This document shows positions 1-6,096 of a stretch of 6,105 bases of DNA, in pieces. The position numbers and the translations under genes were made by a program. The notes under the pieces are model-generated. The model searched no databases, was not told where the DNA came from, and saw only the letters and a program-made list of their open reading frames with translations. Origin of the DNA: Planctomycetota bacterium (GTDB lineage Bacteria; Planctomycetota; UBA1135; GCA-002686595); assembly GCA_021776885.1 (NCBI GenBank), contig JAJFFA010000791.1, forward strand, positions 1-6,105, given 5' to 3'. Every line of letters begins with the position of its first letter. Position 1 is the first letter of the stretch.

Positions 1-23
1 CTCGCTACCAGAGCCAGAGGACG

Positions 24-49
24 GCAGGCCTCTCGCGCTGGGGGCCTGC
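24..49 (-). terminator. Possible stem-loop just after the HEAT-protein gene
   Basis: A perfect 7-bp inverted repeat, GCAGGCC at 24-30 and GGCCTGC at 43-49, encloses a 12-nt loop. On the minus strand it begins at the last base of the stop codon of the HEAT-repeat gene, which is where a terminator hairpin would sit. No T-run follows it on the minus strand, so it is not a classical intrinsic terminator. It could act as an RNA-stabilising 3' hairpin or be a chance repeat in GC-rich DNA. The remaining bases 1-23 show nothing I can assign. Confidence 0.3.
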
Positions 50-894
50 TAGTCCTCCTCGAGGACGAGCTTGGCCTTGCCCAGCTTGGCAGGGAAGGCG
101 CGCTTGTTGACGCGCCACCACTTGCGCCAGCCCTTGACGCAGTCCTCGCCCCAGTCCGGCATGCCCTCGAGGTCGCGCCGCGAGGCGCAGCGCAGCACGG
201 AGTTGTGCACGCGGCGCAGACCCGGATCGTCGCTCCAGGGGGAGAGGGTCTCGAACACGGCCTCGACCGACTTGGCCGTGCCCAGCTCGAGCAGGGCGTC
301 ACAGGAGGCGACGAAGATCGGCTGACCGCGGGTCTCGGCCGGGAGCTGCTTCAGGATCTTGTAGATGATCTCGACGCAGCGATCGTCCTTCAGCTCGCCG
401 GCGGCCTTGGGGATGTTCGCGATGTAGGCCATCGCCACCTGGGTCTCGTCGGAGTCGCTGGCCAGGGTCTGCACCAGGTTGCCGTTGCCGAGCCCCTGCT
501 TGATGCGCTCGCACTCGCGCACCAGGGCGCGCACGGCGATCTCCGGGTGCTGGCCGTTGGCCAGCAGCCGCGCGACCCGCTGGCGCACGCGCAGCGAGGG
601 GTCGTCCATGGCCTGGGCCAGGGCCTCAGCGGCGCGCTCCGACGGCGCGTTCGCGTGCTCGTGGGAGAGTTCCGCAAGGGCCACCAGCGCCTCGATGCGC
701 TCGCCCTCGTCCTCCGAAGTGAGGGCCTCGCCCCACTCCTCGAACGCGGCCTCGAGGGCCGCTCCGTGGGTCGCGCACAGCTCCTTCGCCGTGCATTCGC
801 CGCACACGTCCGCGGCCACGGCGGCCCCGGCGCCGACCAGGGCCAGAAACGCGGCGCTCAACGCCGCCCGTACCTGCCTCGAGATCTTCATCAT
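49..894 (-). CDS. Secreted HEAT-repeat protein with N-terminal Cys/His cluster
   Basis: This 281-residue protein of unknown function probably acts outside the cytoplasm. Residues 1-28 form a Sec signal peptide: Lys3, Arg6 and Arg9, an Ala/Leu-rich core, and an AVAA-type cleavage region before Asp29. The mature protein opens with Cys31, Cys34, Cys40 and His43 (CX2CX5CX2H). HEAT-like helical repeats follow, clearest at about 62-80 and 86-126 (DPSLRVRQRVARLL is a typical HEAT helix pair), and weaker ones run to about 240. The C-terminal tail, residues 248-264, is rich in Trp and basic residues. HEAT repeats usually serve as protein-binding scaffolds, and no catalytic motif is visible. Start: two adjacent ATGs at 894 and 891 share the GAGGAG at 898-903. 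Spacing is 3 nt to the first and 6 nt to the second, so 891 may be the true start; numbering here is from 894. The frame stays open to 1071, but that extension runs into the sulfatase gene and lies ahead of the signal peptide. The gene is divergent from the sulfatase. Confidence 0.82.
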   Translation of the reverse strand: MMKISRQVRAALSAAFLALVGAGAAVAADVCGECTAKELCATHGAALEAAFEEWGEALTSEDEGERIEALVALAELSHEHANAPSERAAEALAQAMDDPSLRVRQRVARLLANGQHPEIAVRALVRECERIKQGLGNGNLVQTLASDSDETQVAMAYIANIPKAAGELKDDRCVEIIYKILKQLPAETRGQPIFVASCDALLELGTAKSVEAVFETLSPWSDDPGLRRVHNSVLRCASRRDLEGMPDWGEDCVKGWRKWWRVNKRAFPAKLGKAKLVLEED

Positions 895-897
895 CCG

Positions 898-903
898 CTC
901 CTC
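898..903 (-). promoter_or_regulatory. Ribosome binding site of the HEAT-repeat gene
   Basis: On the minus strand this reads GAGGAG, a strong Shine-Dalgarno match. It lies 3 nt before the ATG at 894 and 6 nt before the ATG at 891. It fixes translation to this ATG pair and argues against the longer frame opening at 1071. Confidence 0.7.
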
Positions 904-939
904 GTTTGCGTCTGCCTCGCGTGCGTGGATGGGAAGACG

Positions 940-945
940 AGCATA
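940..945 (-). promoter_or_regulatory. Possible extended -10 element for the HEAT-repeat gene
   Basis: The minus strand reads TATGCT, four of six matches to TATAAT, directly preceded by TGC, which fits the TGn of an extended -10. It would start transcription near 933 and give a leader of about 40 nt containing the GAGGAG site. No good -35 hexamer is visible. It lies in the only AT-richer patch of the intergenic region. A short match like this can occur by chance. Confidence 0.28.
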
Positions 946-959
946 GCAACGCTCTCGGT

Positions 960-965
960 TACGAT
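960..965 (+). promoter_or_regulatory. Possible -10 element for the sulfatase operon
   Basis: TACGAT matches TATAAT at four of six positions and ends 8 nt before the sulfatase ATG. If used, transcription would begin at or next to the ATG and produce a leaderless or nearly leaderless mRNA. That would fit the lack of a recognisable Shine-Dalgarno sequence before 974. No convincing -35 is present. This is a weak call based only on a short match and its position. Confidence 0.22.
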
Positions 966-973
966 CGCGGGCG

Positions 974-2488
974 ATGATCCTGCTCCAGTCCTGTGCGTCC
1001 CTGCTCCTGACCCTCTCCCCCCTCGGCACGCCCCCGGTCGCGCTTGCGGCCCAGGCCGCGGCGCCGCCCAACGTGGTCCTGATCCTGGCCGACGACCTGG
1101 GCTGGGGCGAGCTCGGCTGCTACGGCCAGGGGAAGATCCGCACACCGCACCTGGACCGCCTCGCGGCCCAGGGCATGCGCTTCACGCGGCACTACGCGGG
1201 CAGCGCCGTGTGCGCGCCGTCGCGCTGCGTGCTCTTGACCGGCCTGCACACGGGCCACGCGCGGGTGCGCGACAACTGGGAGAACGGCGGCTGGGGCCCG
1301 CAGGAGCCCGAGGGCCAGCTTCCGCTCCTGGCCGGCACCAGCACCCTGGCAACGCGCCTGTCCGCGGCCGGCTACGCCACCGGCGCCTTCGGCAAGTGGG
1401 GCCTGGGCGGACCGGGGACCAGCGGCGCGCCCCTGCGCCAGGGCTTCGACACCTTCCTCGGCTACCTGTGCCAGCGCAAGGCGCACAACTACTACCCGAC
1501 ACACCTGTGGCAGGACGACGAGAAGCTCGTGCTCGAGGGCAACCCCTGGTTCTCCGCGCACCAGAAGCTCGCCCAGCCCCTCGAAGACGAGGCCGAGTAT
1601 GCGCAGCACTACGCCAGCGCCGTCTACGCGCCGGACGTGATGCTCGCGGGCGCCCTCGACTTCGTGCGTGCGCAGCAGGACGAGCCCTTCTTCCTCTACT
1701 ACCCGAGCCCCATCCCCCACGTCGCCCTGCAGGTGCCGGACGAGGACGTCGAGCGCTATCCCGCCGAGTGGGACGCCGAGCCCTACCTGGGCCAGAAGGC
1801 CTACCTGCCGCACCCCTCGCCGCGCCGCGCCTACGCCGCGATGATCACGCGCCTCGACGCGGAGGTCGGGCGCATCCTCGACCTGCTCGACGAGCTGGAC
1901 CTGGCGCAGAACACCCTGGTGCTGTTCTCCAGCGACAACGGCCCGACCTACGCGGGCGGCGTCGACTACGAATTCTTCGACAGCGCCGGCGGCCTGCGCG
2001 GCCTCAAGGGCAGCCTGTACGAGGGTGGCGTGCGCGTGCCCCTGATCGCGCGCCTGCCCGGTCGCATCGCCGCCGGCAGCAGCACGGACCACGTCTCCGC
2101 CTTCCAGGACATCCTGCCCACGCTGCTCGAGCTGATCGGCGCCGAGCCACAGCCCGCCATCGATGGGCTGTCCTTCGCCCCCACCCTCCTCGGGCGCGGC
2201 GAACAGGCGCAGCACGAGGCGCTCTACTGGGAATTTCACGGCAAGCAGGCCCTGATCGCGGACGGACGCTGGAAGGCCGTGCGCCCGCGGGTCGGGAAGG
2301 GCGACCTCAGCATCGAGCTCTACGACCTGGAGCGTGACCCGGGCGAAGCCCGGGACCTGGCCGGCGAGCAGCCCGAGCGCGTGGCCGCCCTGGCGGCGCG
2401 CATGGCCGCCGAGCACACGCCCTCCCCCGACTTCCCGGTGGCCGCCCTTGACGCAGGGGCCGAGCCCCGGGCCAGCGGGGGGCGCTGA
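974..2488 (+). CDS. Exported sulfatase (arylsulfatase family, FGly type)
   Basis: A 504-residue sulfatase that hydrolyses sulfate esters, substrate unknown. An N-terminal signal peptide (to about residue 26, Ala-rich cleavage region) indicates export. The metal-binding Asp40-Asp41 lie in the opening LILADDLGWGE strand. Cys80 in CAPSR is the residue converted to formylglycine, and Arg84 completes the motif. Further family landmarks are GKW at 140-142, His249 in PIPH, Asp321-Asn322 in SSDNGP, and Lys345 in LKGSLYEGGVRVP. The C-terminal part ends in the usual ELYDLERDPGE segment (about 446-456), and the length is normal for the family. Gly143 stands where arylsulfatase A has a catalytic-site His (GKWHLG). 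The start is well bounded: an in-frame TAG lies at 944 and no ATG, GTG or TTG codon lies between it and 974. No Shine-Dalgarno is evident, and the signal peptide lacks basic residues before its hydrophobic core. No formylglycine-generating enzyme or anSME gene is in the window. Probable role: breakdown of sulfated polysaccharides or other sulfate esters. Confidence 0.95.
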   Translation: MILLQSCASLLLTLSPLGTPPVALAAQAAAPPNVVLILADDLGWGELGCYGQGKIRTPHLDRLAAQGMRFTRHYAGSAVCAPSRCVLLTGLHTGHARVRDNWENGGWGPQEPEGQLPLLAGTSTLATRLSAAGYATGAFGKWGLGGPGTSGAPLRQGFDTFLGYLCQRKAHNYYPTHLWQDDEKLVLEGNPWFSAHQKLAQPLEDEAEYAQHYASAVYAPDVMLAGALDFVRAQQDEPFFLYYPSPIPHVALQVPDEDVERYPAEWDAEPYLGQKAYLPHPSPRRAYAAMITRLDAEVGRILDLLDELDLAQNTLVLFSSDNGPTYAGGVDYEFFDSAGGLRGLKGSLYEGGVRVPLIARLPGRIAAGSSTDHVSAFQDILPTLLELIGAEPQPAIDGLSFAPTLLGRGEQAQHEALYWEFHGKQALIADGRWKAVRPRVGKGDLSIELYDLERDPGEARDLAGEQPERVAALAARMAAEHTPSPDFPVAALDAGAEPRASGGR

Positions 2489-2490
2489 GC

Positions 2491-3258
2491 TTGGACCTCC
2501 TGGGCGCCGCCGCCTTCACCCTGAAGCAGGCGGTGGTGCCGCCCCTGTCTCTGATCCTGCTGGGCCTGGCCGGGGTGGTCGTGTACCGCTGGCGCCCGCG
2601 CCTGGGCAAGGGCCTGGTGCTCAGTGCCGGCCTGCTGGCCAGCCTGCTCTCCCTGCCGATCGTGTCGTCGGCCCTGATGGCCGGCCTGCAGCCCCACCCG
2701 ATCCTCGACCTCGAGCGCCTCGACCACGGCGCCGGAGCAATCATCATCCTCGGCGCCGACTTCGTGCCCGACGCGCCGGAGTTCGACAAGCCCTCCATCG
2801 GCCCGGTCTCCCTCGAGCGCGTGCGCTACGCCGCGACCCTGGCCAAGGCCTCCGGCCTGCCGGTGCTGACCAGCGGCGGCGTGCTCGTCGCGGGCTATCC
2901 GTCGGTGGCGGAGGCCATGGCCGACGTGCTCGAGAGCGAGTTCGGCGTCGCGGTGCGCTGGAAGGAGGGCGACTCGAACGACACCGAGGGCAACGCGCGC
3001 TTCTCGGCACGGCTCCTGGAGCGGGCCGGCATCGAGCGCGCCTACCTGGTCTCCCACGCCTGGCACCTGCCGCGGGCCGCCGCCGCCTTCGAGGCCGCGG
3101 GCCTGTCGGTCGTGCCTGCCCCCACCTCGCCGCGCACCTGGCCCGACTGGTGGTTGACCGCGGTGCTGCCCTCGGCGCGCTCCTTCCAGGAGAGCTCCTT
3201 CGCCGTGCACGAATGGATCGGCCGCGTCTGGTACGCCCTGCGCCGCGCCCTCGGTTGA
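2491..3258 (+). CDS. DUF218/YdcF-ElyC family membrane protein
   Basis: A 255-residue protein with two N-terminal hydrophobic helices (about 15-32 and 41-64, separated by the basic RWRPRLGK stretch) followed by a DUF218 domain. Family landmarks are AIIILGAD at 83-90, the helix and strand ending in LTSGG (126-130), Glu141 in the helix after it, the EGDSNDTEGN segment at 159-168, and LVSHAWHLPRA at 186-196. The related E. coli proteins ElyC and SanA act in envelope integrity and YdcF is reported to bind S-adenosylmethionine; the exact reaction in this family is unsettled. The start is TTG at 2491, 2 bp after the sulfatase stop. The frame is closed by TGA at 2449, and apart from a CTG at 2485 this is the first usable start codon. 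A GGGGGG run at 2477-2482 may serve as a weak ribosome site. GTG codons at 2533 and 2536 are alternatives that would trim only residues ahead of the first helix. Tight spacing suggests co-transcription and translational coupling with the sulfatase. The gene converges on the glycosylase gene. Confidence 0.9.
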   Translation: MDLLGAAAFTLKQAVVPPLSLILLGLAGVVVYRWRPRLGKGLVLSAGLLASLLSLPIVSSALMAGLQPHPILDLERLDHGAGAIIILGADFVPDAPEFDKPSIGPVSLERVRYAATLAKASGLPVLTSGGVLVAGYPSVAEAMADVLESEFGVAVRWKEGDSNDTEGNARFSARLLERAGIERAYLVSHAWHLPRAAAAFEAAGLSVVPAPTSPRTWPDWWLTAVLPSARSFQESSFAVHEWIGRVWYALRRALG

Positions 3259-3260
3259 GC

Positions 3261-3296
3261 CCTGGCTAGCTCGAGCCCACGGGGCCGTCGGCCAGG
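3261..3296. terminator. Possible nested hairpin at the convergent gene junction
   Basis: CCTGGC at 3261-3266 and GCCAGG at 3291-3296 form a perfect 6-bp inverted repeat. It encloses a smaller GCCC/GGGC hairpin (3275-3278 and 3282-3285). It lies at the junction of two convergent genes whose stops are only 7 bp apart, so it could limit read-through in both directions. There is no T-run on either strand, and most of it lies inside the end of the glycosylase coding sequence. A chance structure is quite possible. Confidence 0.18.
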
Positions 3297-3901
3297 CGGT
3301 AGAGCACCCAGGTCGCGACGCTGCGCAGGGGGCGCCAGACCTCGGCGCGCTGCTCGAGCTGCTTGGGCTTCGGTCGCTCGGCCAGACCGTCGAGGCGGCG
3401 CAGGCCCTCCTGCACGCCGAGGTCCGTGGCGGGCATCACGTCGAGCCGCCCCAGGCGAAAGATCAGGAACATCTGCGCGCTCCAGGCACCGATGCCGCGC
3501 ACCTCGACCAGGCGCTCGACGATCGCCTCGTCGGAGAGGCGTGCGATGCGCGTCAGCGCCAGGGAGCCGTCCTCGACCCGACCGGCCAGGTCGCGCAGGG
3601 CCAGCAACTTGTTGCGCGAGAGCCCGGCCCCGCGCAGCCGAGCGTCCGAGAGGGCGAGCAGCTCGGGCGGGCGCGGGAAGGCGCGCCCCGGGGTCAGGGC
3701 GCAGACCCGGTCGTGGATCGTCTTGGCGGCCGCGCCGGCCAGCTGCTGGTAGACGATGGCCCGCGCCAGGGCGTGGAAGTGCGAGCGATAGCTGCCCGTG
3801 CGTGACGAGAAGCCGGGATAGGGCGGGACGCGCCGCAGGGCGGCCCCGAGGACGGGGTCGCGCCGCGCCAGGGCGGCGAGCTCGCCGCGCCGCGGCTTCA
3901 C
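3266..3901 (-). CDS. AlkA-type DNA-3-methyladenine glycosylase (HhH-GPD)
   Basis: A 211-residue helix-hairpin-helix base-excision repair glycosylase, expected to remove alkylated purines such as 3-methyladenine from DNA in the cytoplasm. An HhH-GPD core begins around AIVYQQLAGAAAKTI (48-62). GLSRNKLLALRDLA lies at 93-106. The hairpin VRGIGAWSAQMF covers 134-145, and Asp160 in MPATDLGVQ is the expected catalytic aspartate. The position that is Lys in bifunctional EndoIII/OGG1 enzymes is Trp140, which indicates a monofunctional enzyme. No C-terminal four-Cys iron-sulfur cluster is present. At 211 residues it lacks the N-terminal domain of E. coli AlkA (282 residues) and resembles the shorter AlkA/MAG-like form. 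The start is GTG at 3901, which overlaps the aminopeptidase TGA as GTGA, with GAGGAG at 3913-3918. The same frame stays open upstream to 4882, but that part is antisense-free shadow of the aminopeptidase and should not be included. Likely co-transcribed and translationally coupled with the peptidase. Confidence 0.9.
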   Translation of the reverse strand: MKPRRGELAALARRDPVLGAALRRVPPYPGFSSRTGSYRSHFHALARAIVYQQLAGAAAKTIHDRVCALTPGRAFPRPPELLALSDARLRGAGLSRNKLLALRDLAGRVEDGSLALTRIARLSDEAIVERLVEVRGIGAWSAQMFLIFRLGRLDVMPATDLGVQEGLRRLDGLAERPKPKQLEQRAEVWRPLRSVATWVLYRLADGPVGSS

Positions 3902-6096
3902 GACTCGGGCCGCTCCTCGGGCTCGAGGCCCAGGAGATTGCGCAGCTCGGCGCGCACGGCCGGCGACGACTCGCTGGCCAGGTGCGCCAGCATGCGCGCG
4001 TAGTCGGGCCCGTCGACGTCGAAGTTCACGCGCAGGGAGTGCTGGTTGAGGGTGTGCGCGGCCTCGCGTCGCACGCGCGGCTCCGGGTCCTTCCAGACCA
4101 CCTCGAGCAGGGCGTGCCAGGCGCGCGGGTCGCGGAAGTCGCAGAGCTGGGCGGCGCGCTCGCGCATCAGCGGCTCGGTCGCGCCCAGGAGCAGGCCCAG
4201 GAGCGTACGGCGCGCGCCCTCGGAGCGCCCGGCGCGGCGGCGCAGCTCGGGCAGGGCGCGCCAGACCAGCGCGGGGCGCTCGTCCATGCGCGCTTGGTGC
4301 ACCCACATGGTGTCGCTCTTCTCGAGCTCGACGGTGCACAAGAGCTCCGCCTCGGCGTCGAACAGCACGTCGACCAGGTCGCCGGTGAGGGGCAGGCGGA
4401 AGGTCTCCTGCTGCTCGTGCACGCGGACCTGGTGGCGCTCGATGCGCCCATCCGCGTAGCACAGATCGACGGCCACGGAGAGGTCGAAGAGCGGCACCAG
4501 CTCGTCCAGCTCCTGCACCTGGGCCACGGTCAGGGCCAGGGCCGGGAGCTCGCCCGCTTCCTGGCTCGGGGTGGAGAAGCGCACGTCGTAGGCCGGGTAG
4601 CCGCCGGCCTCGACCCACTGCTCGATCAGCCCCTCGATGTTGTTCCCGGTGGCGTCGAAGAGCGCGTCGATGAAGTCCTGGGTGGTCACCAGCTGGCCTG
4701 CGTGACGGTCCAGGTACGCGCGCACGCCGAGCCAGAAGGCCTCGTCGCCGAGGGCGCGGTGGATCATGAACAGCACCCACGGTCCCTTGGTGTACACGTG
4801 GTTCGCACGCGGCCCGGCACCCTGGTTGAACCAGTCCAGGGAGACCGGCAAGCGCGCGCTCGCGCCGCCTGCGATGTACCACTCACGGTAGCGCTCGAGC
4901 CACAGGCGCAGGCTGCCCTCGCCCGCCTTCTCGCCCTCGAACAGGAGCTCGAGGTAGGAGGCCCAGGCCTCGTTCAACCAGAGGTGGCTCCAGGTGCGGC
5001 AGGTGACCAGGTCGCCGAACCACTGGTGGGCCAGTTCGTGGGCGACGAGCAGGCGCGGGTCCCCGTCCAGGTCACCGACCTCTCCGGCATCTCCGATGAT
5101 GTAGTCGTTCTGGATCGTGACCGAGGCGTTCTCCATCCCGCCGACCACGAAGTCCGCCACCGCGACCTGGGCGTACTTGGCGTAGGGGTAGGGCTCGTCG
5201 AGCAGGCGGCTGAAGAACTCGAGCATCTGCGGCGTCTCGCCGAAGGCGCGGCGCGCCTTCTCCTCCCCCGTACCGGGTCCGACGTAGTACTCGACGGGGA
5301 TGCCGTTCCAGTCGTCGGCATAGCGCTCCCAGCGGCCGACGGCGATGGCGATCAGGTAGGTCGGGATCTCCTGCTCGAGCATCCAGTGGAAGGTGCGCTC
5401 GCCCGCGTCGTGCTCGTCGACGCCGACCTGCTCGCCGTTGGCCACGACACTGAGGCCCTGGCCGACGCGGATCGAGAGCGAGCAGGAGGCGCGGTCGTTC
5501 GGGTAGTCCCAGGTGGGGATCCAGTAGCGCGTGTCCTCGTCCTGGCCCTGGGACCAGACCTGGGGCGCGTACTCGTCCGCGTCCTTGGAGGTCTCGACGA
5601 AGTACAGACCGCGCTCGGGGCGCGCGGAGTAGGTCAGGCTGAGGGTCTCCTCCGCGCCGAGGGCCAGGGGCTCGGTCAGGTAGACGCGGATCCAGGGCTC
5701 GGCCACCTCGAAGGCCAGTTCCCGGCCGGCGCTGTCGGTCACCGATTCGATACTCAACCCGACACCGTGGAAGCGGATCTCCGCCGTATCGCTCAGGAGC
5801 GCCCGCACGCGGTTGCGCGCGACCCCCGCGATGCCGCGCGCTTCGAGGTCGATGGCCAGCTCGACCTCGACGTGCAGGAGGTCGCAATCGCGGCTCCAGC
5901 CGTTGGATTCGGCGCTGTCGGGCCTCAGCGGCCGAGAGGGCTCGGGCTGCAGGTCCGGAGCGGAGCAGCCCAGGACGGCGCCCAGGTGGGCCATGAGCGC
6001 CCACAGGCACGCCGCACGGGCCGGGGACTCGGCAGGCAGCCCCGCGAAGGTGGGGACCGGGGGAGAGGCGGTTCGGAGTCGGCGCACGGCATCCAT
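3898..6096 (-). CDS. M1-family zinc aminopeptidase lipoprotein with HEAT-like C-terminus
   Basis: A 732-residue metallopeptidase of the M1 (gluzincin) family, expected to cleave N-terminal residues from peptides. The N-terminus has basic residues (Arg5, Arg6, Arg8), a hydrophobic stretch at about 28-43, and a lipobox-like VLGC with Cys44, so it is probably a lipid-anchored envelope protein. An M1 N-terminal beta domain spans about 70-260 and includes YWIPTWDYPNDR at 191-202. The substrate-binding GGMEN lies at 319-323. HELAH at 353-357 with NEAW at 375-378 gives zinc ligands His353, His357 and Glu376 and catalytic Glu354. Tyr435 in VYTKG is the likely transition-state tyrosine. After the helical region to about 500 comes a beta-rich segment (about 503-590). 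HEAT-like helices follow at about 605-725 (e.g. DPEPRVRREAAHTLNQH), in place of a typical long ERAP-like C-domain. The frame is open to the window edge and no Shine-Dalgarno is visible in the 9 bases before ATG 6096. GTG at 6087 or a start outside the window is therefore possible; Met35 would leave too short a signal. It overlaps the glycosylase gene by 4 bp. Confidence 0.92.
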   Translation of the reverse strand: MDAVRRLRTASPPVPTFAGLPAESPARAACLWALMAHLGAVLGCSAPDLQPEPSRPLRPDSAESNGWSRDCDLLHVEVELAIDLEARGIAGVARNRVRALLSDTAEIRFHGVGLSIESVTDSAGRELAFEVAEPWIRVYLTEPLALGAEETLSLTYSARPERGLYFVETSKDADEYAPQVWSQGQDEDTRYWIPTWDYPNDRASCSLSIRVGQGLSVVANGEQVGVDEHDAGERTFHWMLEQEIPTYLIAIAVGRWERYADDWNGIPVEYYVGPGTGEEKARRAFGETPQMLEFFSRLLDEPYPYAKYAQVAVADFVVGGMENASVTIQNDYIIGDAGEVGDLDGDPRLLVAHELAHQWFGDLVTCRTWSHLWLNEAWASYLELLFEGEKAGEGSLRLWLERYREWYIAGGASARLPVSLDWFNQGAGPRANHVYTKGPWVLFMIHRALGDEAFWLGVRAYLDRHAGQLVTTQDFIDALFDATGNNIEGLIEQWVEAGGYPAYDVRFSTPSQEAGELPALALTVAQVQELDELVPLFDLSVAVDLCYADGRIERHQVRVHEQQETFRLPLTGDLVDVLFDAEAELLCTVELEKSDTMWVHQARMDERPALVWRALPELRRRAGRSEGARRTLLGLLLGATEPLMRERAAQLCDFRDPRAWHALLEVVWKDPEPRVRREAAHTLNQHSLRVNFDVDGPDYARMLAHLASESSPAVRAELRNLLGLEPEERPES
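3913..3918 (-). promoter_or_regulatory. Ribosome binding site of the glycosylase gene
   Basis: The minus strand reads GAGGAG, 11 nt before the GTG start at 3901 and inside the last codons of the aminopeptidase gene. The spacing is slightly long. Together with the GTGA stop/start overlap it supports translational coupling and decides the glycosylase start. Confidence 0.5.

Noticed and set aside
895..1071. Upstream extension of the HEAT gene frame to 1071
   Set aside because: It would overlap the sulfatase start by about 100 bp and bury the signal peptide inside the protein. A strong ribosome site serves the ATG pair at 891-894.
205..2337. A 710-codon open frame on the plus strand running antisense to the HEAT gene and through the sulfatase gene in another frame
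   Set aside because: Its product is a low-complexity Arg/Pro/Gly/Ala-rich sequence with no recognisable domain, typical of a shadow frame in GC-rich DNA. The overlapped frames carry clear HEAT and sulfatase motifs.
959..2416. A 485-codon minus-strand open frame opposite the sulfatase gene
   Set aside because: It mirrors codon positions of the sulfatase and its product lacks family motifs. High GC keeps stop codons rare on the opposite strand.
2320..3210. A 296-codon minus-strand open frame opposite the DUF218 gene
   Set aside because: Gly/Arg/Ala/His-rich shadow without motifs; the plus strand encodes a complete DUF218 protein.
3266..3901. Endonuclease III or MutY identity for the HhH protein
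   Set aside because: No four-Cys iron-sulfur cluster at the C-terminus and Trp instead of Lys in the hairpin, which points to an AlkA-type monofunctional glycosylase.
3902..4882. Upstream extension of the glycosylase frame to 4882
   Set aside because: The added sequence is an Arg/Ala/Pro/Gly-rich shadow of the aminopeptidase. The glycosylase family similarity begins after the GTG at 3901.
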